A DNA stretch of 64,000 nt from Metallococcus carri (GCF_011440275.1 NZ_JAAOIV010000012.1:1-64000); one strand, 5' to 3'; shown: positions 8,544 through 16,863, counted from the stretch's first letter. Notes: generated by a model from the sequence alone, not told the origin. Translations and numbers: made by a program.

Positions 8544-9599
8544 TCAGTGCTGGTGACCGCGCATCTCGCCCTCCGGCACGGGCGCAACCCGGTCGGACAG
8601 CAGCGGCTGGGCGGGATCCCAACGGGTGCCATGGGCCTCGTCGTAGCGACGGCGAGCGATCGCGCTGAGCGCTTCGAGGACGACCCGATTGGCAAGTGCC
8701 GCAGTGATATCCGCGTGGTCGTAGGGCGGCGCGACCTCGACGATGTCGAAACCGACGACCGGCTGCTCGAGGCAGATCCGGCGCACCGAGTCGAGCAGCT
8801 GACGCGCCGACAACCCGCCCGGCTCGGGGGTGCCGGTGCCCGGCGCGTGTCCTGGGTCGCACACGTCGATGTCGACCGACAAGAAGATGCCGTCGGTGTC
8901 GTCATTGGCGATGTCGAAGGCTTCGGTGAGGCAGGTCTCGAGCCCGCGGTGACCGACCTCGGTCATCTCGTAGGAGCGCATCTGCTGCCCGGCCATCCAG
9001 TCGAGGGTCTCCGGCCCGGGCCAGTAGCCGCGCAGGCCGATCTGCAGGAAGCGGTCACCGCGCACCGCGCCGGACTCGATCAGCCGGCGCATCGGCTGGC
9101 CATGGCCCCACAGCGAGCCGAACTCGACGTCTCCGGTGTCGGCGTGAGCATCGAAGTGGATCAACGAGATTCGGCCCTGACCGAGCACGTCGGCGACGCC
9201 GGATGCATCGGAATAGGTGACCGAGTGGTCGCCACCCAGCACGAGCGGCAGCGCCCCCGACTCGGTGATCGCAGCGACGGCGGCGCGGATCTGGCCGAGC
9301 GACTTCTCGATGTCGCCGGAGTACAGCTCCAAGTCACCGACGTCGACGACCTTCAGATCGCGCAGACCGTCGGTGCGCAAGGCGAGCGAGGGCCGCGAAC
9401 CGTCGTGCGGCAGGTAGTCGGTCGCCCGGATCGCCTGCGGACCGAAGCGCGCGCCCGACCGATAGCTCGTGCCGCCGTCGAAGGGCGCACCGAGGATCAC
9501 CACATCGGCGCCCGCGTAGCTCTCCGGGTCCTCCAAGTCCGCCTTCGGCACCCCGAGGAAGGTGAAGTCGGGCCCATACAGGTTGCCGATCCGGCTCAT
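8544..9599 (-). CDS. speB: Ureohydrolase, agmatinase/guanidinobutyrase-like
   Basis: A 351-residue Mn-dependent ureohydrolase that releases urea from a guanidino substrate. The three metal motifs are present: GGDHS, DAHADTG (FDAHAD) and SVDIDVCDPGHAPGTGTPEPGG. The last includes the GTGTPEPGG loop of agmatinases rather than the arginase form. The close relatives agmatinase, guanidinobutyrase and guanidinopropionase cannot be separated with confidence here, so the symbol is tentative. I set the start at ATG 9599 because AAGGAG lies 5 nt before it; a TTG just upstream is less likely. No polyamine or guanidine genes are adjacent. Confidence 0.85.
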   Translation of the reverse strand: MSRIGNLYGPDFTFLGVPKADLEDPESYAGADVVILGAPFDGGTSYRSGARFGPQAIRATDYLPHDGSRPSLALRTDGLRDLKVVDVGDLELYSGDIEKSLGQIRAAVAAITESGALPLVLGGDHSVTYSDASGVADVLGQGRISLIHFDAHADTGDVEFGSLWGHGQPMRRLIESGAVRGDRFLQIGLRGYWPGPETLDWMAGQQMRSYEMTEVGHRGLETCLTEAFDIANDDTDGIFLSVDIDVCDPGHAPGTGTPEPGGLSARQLLDSVRRICLEQPVVGFDIVEVAPPYDHADITAALANRVVLEALSAIARRRYDEAHGTRWDPAQPLLSDRVAPVPEGEMRGHQH

Positions 9600-9803
9600 C
9601 AATGCTCCTTGTTGGTATGGCGTCCGCTCGCCTCAGTCCATCATGCAGCCTCGGCGAGGGGCCGCCTGGTCGGCCGGTCCAGGTGCCCGGTCGACCGCGA
9701 GAACGTGACAGTAATCAGATCGTGACGCTGCACGAGGGCTTTGCGCTTGGGCGGGCGACAGCCCCGTTTTAGGGTGAAACGCGTGGGACATGGGGGACAT
9801 TTT

Positions 9804-10772
9804 GTGGGCACAATGATCTCGCGCCGGACGGCGATCAGCGCGGCTGGAGTTCTCGGACTCGCTGCCTGTTCGTCGCAACCCGGGGACGGTCGGGGGACTT
9901 CCACCGGCCCGGCGCGCAGCGGGAGGAGCTCGTCCAGCGGAACGAGCTCCTCCCGCACCTCATCCGTCCCACAAGCCACGCTGCCCGGCGGCGGCCGGAC
10001 GATCTTTCCCGAGCACCGGCTGGTCGGCTACTGCGGGCTGCCGGGCGCGCCGGCCCTCGGCCAACTCGGCGTCGGCAACCTGTCCGACGAGGTCGCCGGG
10101 ATGCTCAGCAAAATCAAGGCGTATGCCGAGCCGGCTCGCCCGGTCCTGCCCGTCATGGAGCTCATCGCCTGCGTGGTGCAGCCCAAGCCCGGGGTCGACG
10201 GCATGTGGCGCGCCCGGGTGGCGGACTCGATCGTCGAGGAATGGAACGCCAAGGCCAAGGAGGTCGGCGCGCTGTTGCTGCTGAACATCCAACCCGGCCG
10301 GTCCACCTTCCTGGAGGAGGCCAAGAAGTTCGAGAAATGGCTGCTCGAACCGCATGTCGGCCTGGCGCTGGACCCGGAGTGGGCCATTGGCCCGGGGCAG
10401 GTGCCGGGTCGGGAGTTCGGCACCACGACAGGCGCCGCCGTGGACGAGGTCGCGGCATACCTGTCAGGATTGGTGACGGCGAACGACCTGCCGCAGAAAG
10501 CCCTCGTGGTGCACGTGCTGCGCCGGTCGATCCTCACTGGCGAGCAAGACCTGCGCGAGCGCACCGGCGTCGCGCTGGTGAAGAGCGTCGACGGCATCGG
10601 CCAGATGAAGGACAAGATCAAGGCCTACGACATCGTGATGGCGGGGACGCCGTCGTTCGTCCGGCCGGGCTTCAAGTTGTTCTATGACGAAGACCAGCGG
10701 GTGGCGCCGCTGATGACGCCGGCGCAGGTGCTCGCGCTGACGCCGCCGCCGGACTACGTGCTCTACGAGTGA
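9804..10772 (+). CDS. Predicted lipoprotein of unknown function
   Basis: About 322 residues. The N-terminus SRRTAISAAGVLGLAACSS holds a twin-arginine-like pair, a hydrophobic core and a lipobox with the Cys of LAAC, so the product should be a lipid-anchored surface protein. A Ser/Thr/Gly linker of about 35 residues separates it from a folded domain (about 85-322). Alternating segments such as ALLLLNIQPG and LALDPEWAI look like strands of an alpha/beta barrel, but I recognise no catalytic family. I prefer GTG 9804 (GGGGGA 6 nt upstream); ATG 9813 is the alternative and changes nothing past the signal. Both flanks are unrelated genes. Confidence 0.7.
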   Translation: MGTMISRRTAISAAGVLGLAACSSQPGDGRGTSTGPARSGRSSSSGTSSSRTSSVPQATLPGGGRTIFPEHRLVGYCGLPGAPALGQLGVGNLSDEVAGMLSKIKAYAEPARPVLPVMELIACVVQPKPGVDGMWRARVADSIVEEWNAKAKEVGALLLLNIQPGRSTFLEEAKKFEKWLLEPHVGLALDPEWAIGPGQVPGREFGTTTGAAVDEVAAYLSGLVTANDLPQKALVVHVLRRSILTGEQDLRERTGVALVKSVDGIGQMKDKIKAYDIVMAGTPSFVRPGFKLFYDEDQRVAPLMTPAQVLALTPPPDYVLYE

Positions 10773-10773
10773 C

Positions 10774-11322
10774 CTAGAGGTACTGACCGGTCGGGCCCTG
10801 CGGCGGTTCCTCACCGGTCGGTGCCTGTCCGCTCGGCAGCCCGCGGCGCATCGCCTGCAGTTGCGATTGCGCTGCCATCTGCTGGGCGACGATCGCGGTC
10901 TGGATGCCGTGGAACAGCCCCTCCAGCCAGCCGACGAGTTGAGCCTGGGCGATCCGCAATTCGGCGTCCGACGGCGCTTCCTCACCGAAGGGCAACACGA
11001 TCCGGTCGAGCTCCTCGGCGAGCTCGGGCGCCAGCCCGTCCTTGAGCTCGGCGATCGAGCGAGCGTGGATATCGGCGAGGCGCTTGCGGCCGCCCTCGTC
11101 GAGCCCGGCCTCGCGCACCTCCTCCAGGAGCTGCTTGATCATCGAGCCGATCCGCATCACCTTGGCGGGCTGCTCGACGAGCTCGGTGGGGCGCTCGAGC
11201 TTCTTGCCCGAGCCCTCGTCGTCGCCGTTGGGCACCGCGCCCATGCCGTCCTGGGTGATGACGACGAAGCGGCCGTCGTCGGGCTCGTCTTGCGGCTGCT
11301 GCGGTCCGTCAGTGCTCGGCAT
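10774..11322 (-). CDS. bpa: Bacterial proteasome activator Bpa/PafE
   Basis: A 182-residue protein that matches the actinobacterial ATP-independent proteasome activator. Bpa forms a dodecameric ring on the 20S core and lets unfolded or damaged proteins enter without ATP. The C-terminus PTGQYL ends in the GQYL motif that docks into the 20S alpha ring. The helical core (about 55-160) forms the four-helix bundle of the family, and the N-terminus is disordered and acidic. ATG 11322 is used; ATG 11331 would add three residues. The proteasome genes themselves are not in this window, and the gene is divergent from the MobA-like gene. Confidence 0.9.
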   Translation of the reverse strand: MPSTDGPQQPQDEPDDGRFVVITQDGMGAVPNGDDEGSGKKLERPTELVEQPAKVMRIGSMIKQLLEEVREAGLDEGGRKRLADIHARSIAELKDGLAPELAEELDRIVLPFGEEAPSDAELRIAQAQLVGWLEGLFHGIQTAIVAQQMAAQSQLQAMRRGLPSGQAPTGEEPPQGPTGQYL

Positions 11323-11385
11323 ACGCTCCATTCTGCCCGGTGGATAGGCGTACCGCAGGGCCGGAGCCTCAAGCACACTGGGCGA

Positions 11386-12006
11386 ATGGTGACGGCGATC
11401 GTGCTCTGCGGCGGCCGGGCCAGGCGGTTCGGCGCCGACAAGCTCGCGGCACGGCTGCCCGGCGGCCGCACCGTGCTGGATGCAACGCTCGCCGGCGTGC
11501 CGGCGTCGTGGCCGGTCGTCTGCGTCGGGGCGGAGCGTCCGGTGCAGCGTGCGGTGCGGTGGGTGGAGGAAGCCGAGCCGTTCGGTGGCCCGCTCGCCGG
11601 GCTCGCGGCCGGACTCGCGGTCGTCGAGGACCCGGTCTGCGTCGTGCTCGGGGGAGATATGCCGTATGCCGGCCGCGCCCTCCCCGTCCTCGTCGCCCCC
11701 TTGTCGCTGGTTGAGGACCACCCACCTGTCGCTGGTCGAGCGCGTCCTTCGCTGGTTGAGCGAGCGCAGCGAGTCGAAACCACCCCCAACTCGCCCAATG
11801 CCGCCATCGCGGTGACCGACCGCCGGCAACCGCTGCTCGCCGCCTACCGCACCGACGCCCTCCGCCGCGCGCTGCCGAGCGAAGTCTCCGGAGCGCCGAT
11901 GCGCCGCCTCTGGGACGCGCTGGACCTGGTCGAAGTCACCGTGGACGAGCGGGCGGCATACGACATCGACACCGTCGGTGACCTGCGCGCGTTCCCGGCT
12001 GATTAG
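11386..12006 (+). CDS. mobA: MobA-like NTP transferase with an in-frame repeat insertion
   Basis: A 206-residue member of the molybdenum cofactor guanylyltransferase/MobA-like family, which adds a nucleotide to molybdopterin. The N-terminal loop LCGGRARRFGADK is the nucleotide-binding signature with its invariant Lys. GGPLAGLAAGL and VLGGDMP (Asp for metal) follow in the usual order. Between about residues 107 and 133 sits a segment reading SLVE...PSLVERAQRVETTP that relatives should lack: it is a translated copy of the GGTTGAGC repeat. The reading frame stays open, so the protein may still fold. A functional link to the xanthine dehydrogenase 30 kb away, a molybdenum enzyme, is possible. Confidence 0.78.
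   Translation: MVTAIVLCGGRARRFGADKLAARLPGGRTVLDATLAGVPASWPVVCVGAERPVQRAVRWVEEAEPFGGPLAGLAAGLAVVEDPVCVVLGGDMPYAGRALPVLVAPLSLVEDHPPVAGRARPSLVERAQRVETTPNSPNAAIAVTDRRQPLLAAYRTDALRRALPSEVSGAPMRRLWDALDLVEVTVDERAAYDIDTVGDLRAFPAD
11703..11784 (+). repeat. GGTTGAGC-family repeat inside a coding region
   Basis: Three GCTGGT(T/C)GAG units are spaced over about 80 bases and end with CGCAGCGAGTCGAAACCACC, the hallmark of the intergenic family. The insert preserves the frame of the MobA-like gene and carries no stop codon in that frame. Confidence 0.85.
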
Positions 12007-12015
12007 CGTGGAGGC

Positions 12016-12993
12016 ATGCGTGCGATCACGATCCCGGAGTTCGGTGACGAATCGGTGCTGACCCTCGCCGAGGTGCCCGATCCGCCTGTGGCAGAAGGAG
12101 AAGTCCTCGTTGATGTCGCCGCGGCGGGTGTCAATCGGGCCGATCTGATGCAACGGCAGGGCTTCTATCCGCCACCGAAGGGCGCCTCGGAGCTGCCCGG
12201 ACTGGAGGTCAGCGGCCGCATCGCCGAAGTCGGCGACGGCGTGACCGGCTGGTCGATCGGCGACGAGGTGTGTGCCGTCCTCGCCGGCGGTGGGTATGCC
12301 GAGCGGGTCGCCGTGCCGGCCGGGCAGCTGCTGCCGATCCCGAGCGGAGTGTCGCTCGTCGAGGCGGCCGGTCTGCCGGAGGTGGCCTGCACCGTGTGGT
12401 CCAACATCGTGATGACGGCCCGTTTCACCGGTGGCGACACGGTGCTGCTGCACGGGGGTTCGAGCGGCATCGGCACGATGGCGATTCAGGTGGTCAAGGC
12501 GCTCGGTGGTCGGGTGGCGGTGACGGCGGGTTCGGCCGAAAAGCTGGAGCGGTGCCGCCAGCTCGGCGCGGACATCCTGATCAACTACCGCGAGCAGGAT
12601 TTCGTCGAGGAGATCAAGGCCGCAACGGACGGTCGCGGAGCCGACATCATCCTGGATGTCATCGGGGCAAAGTACTTGTCCCGCAACGTTTCTGCGCTTG
12701 CGTCCGATGGCCGGCTGGTCATCATCGGGCTGCAGGGTGGCCGGGAGGGCGAGCTCAACATCGGTGAGCTGCTCGCCAAGCGCGGCTCGGTGATCGCGAC
12801 ATCACTGCGTGGCCGCGACCTGGCTGACAAGGCACGCATCGTGTCGCAGGTGCGCGAGCGGCTGTGGCCGCTGATCGCCTCCGGTGCGGTGCGGCCGGTC
12901 ATCGACCAGACCCTGCCGCTCGCCGACGCCGCCGAGGCGCACCGCATCCTCAACGCCTCCCAGCACATCGGCAAGGTGCTCCTCACGGTCTGA
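12016..12993 (+). CDS. NAD(P)H quinone oxidoreductase, MDR family
   Basis: A 325-residue zinc-free medium-chain dehydrogenase of the QOR/PIG3 type, which reduces quinones with NADPH. The GroES-like N-terminal half carries AAGVNRADLMQRQGFYPPP, which is diagnostic for this branch. The Rossmann half opens VLLHGGSSGIGTMAIQVVKA with the NADPH-binding AxxGxxG variant. The last residues HIGKVLLTV are the typical end. GTGGAGGC precedes the ATG at good spacing. It follows the MobA-like gene by 9 bp, so the two probably share a transcript. Confidence 0.9.
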   Translation: MRAITIPEFGDESVLTLAEVPDPPVAEGEVLVDVAAAGVNRADLMQRQGFYPPPKGASELPGLEVSGRIAEVGDGVTGWSIGDEVCAVLAGGGYAERVAVPAGQLLPIPSGVSLVEAAGLPEVACTVWSNIVMTARFTGGDTVLLHGGSSGIGTMAIQVVKALGGRVAVTAGSAEKLERCRQLGADILINYREQDFVEEIKAATDGRGADIILDVIGAKYLSRNVSALASDGRLVIIGLQGGREGELNIGELLAKRGSVIATSLRGRDLADKARIVSQVRERLWPLIASGAVRPVIDQTLPLADAAEAHRILNASQHIGKVLLTV

Positions 12994-13039
12994 CGCCTCG
13001 CCCAGGGGTGGCTCGGGTCCGGCGGGGGGGGGGGTGCTC

Positions 13040-13174
13040 CACTCGCATGCGTTGTGGTGACTCGCATGCTCCAGCGTCACTGGCATGCCGTGATCACGGC
13101 CTGCAGGTGCGGCGGTCGCATGCAAGTGGTGTGGCCGCATGCAAGTGGTGCGGTCGCATGCGTGCCAGACGTGC
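13040..13174. repeat. GCATGC-rich repeat element, left copy
   Basis: The stretch starts CACTCGCATGCGTTGTGGTG and contains several GCATGC palindromes set in ACTCGCATGC, TCGCATGCAAGTGG and related contexts. A homologous stretch in the same orientation occurs at 14691-14786. Together they flank the SDR/MarR gene pair. I see no gene in the 12994-13223 gap, and it begins with a run of twelve G bases. Confidence 0.8.
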
Positions 13175-13223
13175 GCTCCCGTGCCAGACGCGATCGCTGG
13201 TGATGACCGCGGCTTCGGACCGG

Positions 13224-14048
13224 TCAGAAGCGGGTGTCGGCGCCTCTCGGTGCCCACGCCTCCAGATCGGCGAGCTGGCCGGTGAGCTTGGTGCGGATGC
13301 GGTCGATCGCCTCTGGCCCCAACGGGATTCGCAGCGGTGTGTTGGGGTCGGCGACGGCTTCGAGGATCAAAGCCGCAGCGCGCTCGGGGTCGTTGGGCTG
13401 CACGCCGTTCTGGTCACGGAAGCGCGCCCGCAACGCCCCAGCCGGCGTCGTCGCGTAGTCCTCGATCGGGTCGGCGAAACTCATCGACCGTCCGGCGAAC
13501 TCGGTGCGGAATGGTCCCGGCTCCACGATCAGCACCCTGATGCCGAGCGGGCCGACCTCGCCGGCGAGGGCTTCCGACATACCTTCGAGCGCGAACTTCG
13601 AGGTCGCGTAGATGGCGTGACCGGGGTTGGCGATCACGCCACCGACCGACGACAGCTGCACGATCGTGCCGGACCGCTGGGCGCGCATCGTCGGCAGCAC
13701 GGCCCGCGTCACCCGCATCACGCCGCGCAGGTTGACCGCGAGGACGTCGTCGATCTGCTTCTCGGAGAGTTCTTCGAGCGCGCCGACCAGTCCGTGCCCG
13801 GCGTTGTTGACGAGCACGTCGATGCGCCCGAACCGCTCGATGGCGGCTGCGACGGCCGCCTCGATGCTCTCCGGGTCGGTGACGTCGAGATGCAGGGCGA
13901 GGATGTTGTCGTCGCTGAGTTGGATGGTTTCGGGCCGCCGTGCGGTCGCGACGACGCGTGCTCCCGAGGCGAGCGCAGCGCGAGCGATCGCGTCGCCGAA
14001 GCCGGTATTGGATCCAGTGATGAACCAGACGGGTGTGGAGTCGCTCAT
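13224..14048 (-). CDS. Short-chain dehydrogenase/reductase
   Basis: A 274-residue classical SDR. The cofactor motif TGSNTGFGDAIA (TGxxxGxG) is at residues 11-22, NNAG is at about 86-89, the catalytic Ser lies in VQLSSVGGVIANPG and the YATSK motif gives the catalytic Tyr and Lys. The Arg-rich ARVVATARRPE after the second strand favours NADP(H). The substrate is unknown; related proteins are often annotated as oxidoreductases of small ketones. It is divergent from a marR gene 48 bp away, with a palindrome between them, so it is probably controlled by that repressor. Confidence 0.88.
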   Translation of the reverse strand: MSDSTPVWFITGSNTGFGDAIARAALASGARVVATARRPETIQLSDDNILALHLDVTDPESIEAAVAAAIERFGRIDVLVNNAGHGLVGALEELSEKQIDDVLAVNLRGVMRVTRAVLPTMRAQRSGTIVQLSSVGGVIANPGHAIYATSKFALEGMSEALAGEVGPLGIRVLIVEPGPFRTEFAGRSMSFADPIEDYATTPAGALRARFRDQNGVQPNDPERAAALILEAVADPNTPLRIPLGPEAIDRIRTKLTGQLADLEAWAPRGADTRF

Positions 14049-14060
14049 GGTTCAGGTATA

Positions 14061-14075
14061 TCTTGAGACTCAAGA
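14061..14075. promoter_or_regulatory. Perfect palindrome between SDR and marR, likely MarR operator
   Basis: TCTTGAGACTCAAGA is a 15-base perfect inverted repeat centred 20 bases upstream of the SDR start and about 30 bases upstream of the marR ATG. A further partial copy, CAAGAGATAACAAGAG, overlaps it to the right. The size and the placement in a divergent promoter are what MarR repressors use. Confidence 0.75.
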
Positions 14076-14096
14076 GATAACAAGAGAGGACCCCGT

Positions 14097-14651
14097 ATGA
14101 CGTCGTCGCGCGACTCGCTGTCGGCCGAGTTGGACGAATGGCTGGCCGCCATTCCGGGGGAGGTCGATGCCCGAGTCGAGGCGGTGCGTCAGCGCATCGG
14201 CCGCATCGCCCGGCAGTTCGATCGGGTGCTCGCGGTGGTCGCGGCCGAGCACGATCTGAGCATCGGCGACTGGGAGGCCCTGTCCGCGCTCGCGCGCGCC
14301 GGCGCGGCGGATGGGCTGACCCCCGGCCAGATCGGCGAGCGACTTGCGCTGACCTCGGGCACGGTCAGCGTGCGGCTGGAGCGATTGCGCTCGGCCGGAC
14401 TGGTGGAGGACGTGCCGGGTGCCGACGGACGCCAGCGACCGGTGCGGCTCACCCCGACCGGGATGCAGCGGTGGGGCGCAGCGACGCTGGCCCGCACCCA
14501 GGTGGAGAGCCGGCTCTTCGGTGACGCGCTGACCCCCGATCAACTGGGACGCCTGGACGGATTGCTCGCGCGGCTGCTGGCCGGCCTCGAGGACGAGTTC
14601 GGCCCGGCGCCGCGCCACGACATGACCCGCGGCCGTAGATCTGCTCCCTGA
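14097..14651 (+). CDS. MarR family transcriptional regulator
   Basis: A 184-residue protein with a winged helix-turn-helix in the middle (about 58-125): DWEALSALARAGAADGLTPG, then IGERLALTSGTVSVRLERL as the recognition helix, and a wing at DGRQRPVRLTPTG. N- and C-terminal helices supply the dimer interface. GAGAGGA sits 6 nt before the ATG. The divergent SDR gene and the palindrome between them suggest that it represses both itself and the SDR. The inducer is unknown. Confidence 0.88.
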   Translation: MTSSRDSLSAELDEWLAAIPGEVDARVEAVRQRIGRIARQFDRVLAVVAAEHDLSIGDWEALSALARAGAADGLTPGQIGERLALTSGTVSVRLERLRSAGLVEDVPGADGRQRPVRLTPTGMQRWGAATLARTQVESRLFGDALTPDQLGRLDGLLARLLAGLEDEFGPAPRHDMTRGRRSAP

Positions 14652-14690
14652 ACCGCCGACTGGGCGCGGCGCCTACCTACCCGGCAGCCA

Positions 14691-14786
14691 CACTCGCATG
14701 CACCGTGGCCACTTGCATGCTGCCGCGTCACTCGCATGCGGTGACCACGGTCTGCATGCGCCGCAGCCGCATGCAAGTGGCGTGGC
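14691..14786. repeat. GCATGC-rich repeat element, right copy
   Basis: This stretch aligns over about 95 bases with 13040-13134, sharing CACTCGCATGC, the central GTGA(T/C)CACGG(C/T)CTGCA block and the end GCATGCAAGTGG(T/C)GTGG. Orientation is the same as in the left copy. Confidence 0.82.
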
Positions 14787-14858
14787 GGTTGAGCAGCGGA
14801 AGAGAGCCTCGGTGGTTGAGCAGCGGAGGAGCGAAGCGGGGGAGCGTGTCGAAACCAC
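14787..14858 (+). repeat. GGTTGAGC-family repeat
   Basis: Two GGTTGAGCAGCGGA(G/A)GAG units are followed by GGGGGAGCGTGTCGAAACCA. The repeat abuts the stop codon of the drug exporter directly and follows the GCATGC element without a gap. Confidence 0.85.
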
Positions 14859-16106
14859 TCACCCAGGCTGCACAGCTGCCACGATCCGACGCGAACGGCG
14901 CACCGCGGTCACATGCCAGGCCCACAACGCCGAGCCGACAACGACATACGCGAGGGCTGCCCAGGCCATCGTCGCGAGCGAGCGGGTGAAGAAGGGCGCC
15001 AACAAACCGGCGCCGATTGCGTTGAGGATCAGCGTGATGAAGGCCGCGCCCGACGCCGCAGCCCCGCGGTGCCGGGGGAACATGTCGAGCACAGCGAGTT
15101 GCATGGACGGATAGACCGAGCCGATGCCGAGGCCGAGCAGGGAGGGACCGATCACGGCATACGGCAGGGTGGCCGTCGCCGGCACGGACGCGAGGATCAC
15201 GTTGACGACGGCCGCAACGAAGGCGACGCCGAGGCCGCCGGTGACCAGGCGCAGCATCGAGATCCGGCCGGCGGCGCGGCCGCTGATGAAGGACCCGCAG
15301 ACCATCCCGGCGATCATCGGTACGAAAAGCATCCAGAAGTCCGTCGCGCCACGATGCAAGAGGTCGACCACGACGATCGCCGCAGCACCGATGTAGAGGA
15401 AGTAACCACCGAACGCGACACTACCGGCGAAGGCCACCCGGTGGAAGGCTCCCGACTTCGACACCTCGGCCAGTCCACCAAGAATTTCCTTGACCTGCAA
15501 CGGAGTTCGGCGCTCAACGGGGTGCGACTCGGGCAGCACCAGCACCACCAGAGCGATGAGCAGCGCGGCGATCGCGACAAGCATCCAGAAGATCGCCCGC
15601 CACGACCCGAAGGTCACCAGCCAGCCGCCGACGACCGGAGCGATGGCCGGGGCGAGCCCGAAGATCATCACGATCCGCGACATCAGCCGTTGCGCCTCGG
15701 CACCGTCATAGAGATCGCGCACCACCGCACGGCTGACGATGACGCCGCCGCCCGCGGCCAGCCCTTGCAGCACCCGGCAGACGAGCAGCAGCGCGAAGGA
15801 GGGCGCGAGCGCGGCGCCGGCCGACGCGACGGCATACACCACGAGGCCGCCGATCATCACCGTGCGGCGGCCGAGCGCGTCCGACAGCGGACCGTGGAAA
15901 ATGCTCATCACCGCGAACGCGATCATGTAGGTCGACACCAGCTGCTGGGTCGCCTCCTGTCCCACGCCGAACTCGTGCTGGATCAAGGCAAAGGCCGGGA
16001 ACGGCGTGTCGATCGAGAACGGCCCAAGCATTGCCAGGCCGGCGAGGATCAGCGGTATGACGGATGAGTCGGGCGCGCGCTTCACCGCACCACCGTAGGT
16101 GGTCAC
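14859..16106 (-). CDS. Bcr/CflA family multidrug efflux MFS transporter
   Basis: A 415-residue MFS antiporter with 12 predicted membrane helices. The N-terminal helix segment GPFSIDTPFPAF is close to the Bcr/CflA signature, and GPLSDALGRRTVMIGG between helices 2 and 3 is the MFS motif A. CRVLQGLAAGGGVIVSRAVVRD is the typical DHA1-12 helix-4/5 region. Members export bicyclomycin, chloramphenicol or other small compounds; the substrate here is unknown. Its start overlaps the stop of the upstream IclR gene by 4 bp, so both are on one transcript. Confidence 0.87.
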   Translation of the reverse strand: MTTYGGAVKRAPDSSVIPLILAGLAMLGPFSIDTPFPAFALIQHEFGVGQEATQQLVSTYMIAFAVMSIFHGPLSDALGRRTVMIGGLVVYAVASAGAALAPSFALLLVCRVLQGLAAGGGVIVSRAVVRDLYDGAEAQRLMSRIVMIFGLAPAIAPVVGGWLVTFGSWRAIFWMLVAIAALLIALVVLVLPESHPVERRTPLQVKEILGGLAEVSKSGAFHRVAFAGSVAFGGYFLYIGAAAIVVVDLLHRGATDFWMLFVPMIAGMVCGSFISGRAAGRISMLRLVTGGLGVAFVAAVVNVILASVPATATLPYAVIGPSLLGLGIGSVYPSMQLAVLDMFPRHRGAAASGAAFITLILNAIGAGLLAPFFTRSLATMAWAALAYVVVGSALWAWHVTAVRRSRRIVAAVQPG

Positions 16107-16855
16107 CCCCGGTGCCCGAGCCGCCGTCCGATCTCGGCCGCGGTGGCGGCAACCTCGCCGACGAGCGCCGTCCGTTCGGAGGCTGAGACGGTGTCGGTGG
16201 GGAAGGTGCAGGCGACGGCCGCGGCGGGCTGACCGGTGTGGTCGAAGGCGGCGACCGCGACCGAGGCGAGTCCAGGCGTGACCGAGCCGTCCTCGGTCGC
16301 GTGGCCGCGCTGCCGCACGCGTGCCAGCTCCGACCGCAGCGCGGTCAGCGACGACGGGCCAACCCCATGTCGCACAACGAAATCCGCGCGGGAGGGATAT
16401 AGCGCCCGCACCTGTGCCACGGGCAATTGCGCGAGCATCGCCAGCCCGCTCGCGGTCAGCGTCGCGGGGAGCCGCACGCCGACGTCGGTGACGAGCAGCG
16501 GTCGGCCCGGCGCGCGCTCCTCGATGACATAGAGCACGTCGCGTCCGTGCAGCACCGCGAGGTGCGCGCTGTGCCCCGTCCGGTCGACCAGCCGGGTGAG
16601 CGGTGGCCGGGCGATCCGTTGCAATGGCGCCTGCCGCGTGTAGGCCGAACCGAGCTCGTATGCCGCGACCCCCAGCCCCCAGCGCCGGTCATCGGCGTCG
16701 TGGGTGACGAAGCCGGCGTCGCGCAGCACTGCCAACAGCCGATAGGTGGACGAGCGCGGCAGGCCGAGGTCACGGGCGATCACTGCTCCCGGCTGCGGCG
16801 ACCCGCGGCGGGCTAGCAGCTGCAGCAGATTCACCGTATGCCGCGCGCTCGTCAT
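16103..16855 (-). CDS. IclR family transcriptional regulator, candidate hut/exporter regulator
   Basis: A 250-residue IclR protein. The N-terminal winged helix (about 5-65) reads SARHTVNLLQLLARRGSP and LPRSSTYRLLAVLRDAGFV. The effector domain (about 80-245) has the usual GHSAHLAVLHGRDVLYV and PGLASVAVAAFD segments. It is divergent from hutH with only 79 bp between, in which a clear palindrome lies. The likely roles are control of the hut operon by a histidine-pathway compound and autoregulation with the coupled exporter gene. Both are inferred from position. Confidence 0.85.
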   Translation of the reverse strand: MTSARHTVNLLQLLARRGSPQPGAVIARDLGLPRSSTYRLLAVLRDAGFVTHDADDRRWGLGVAAYELGSAYTRQAPLQRIARPPLTRLVDRTGHSAHLAVLHGRDVLYVIEERAPGRPLLVTDVGVRLPATLTASGLAMLAQLPVAQVRALYPSRADFVVRHGVGPSSLTALRSELARVRQRGHATEDGSVTPGLASVAVAAFDHTGQPAAAVACTFPTDTVSASERTALVGEVAATAAEIGRRLGHRG

Positions 16856-16863
16856 ACCGGCAC

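Noticed and set aside
13021-13034. A G12 tract as a phase-variable switch of the neighbouring genes
   Set aside because: It lies between genes within repeat sequence, not in a coding frame or at promoter spacing that I can recognise, and may be affected by sequencing error.
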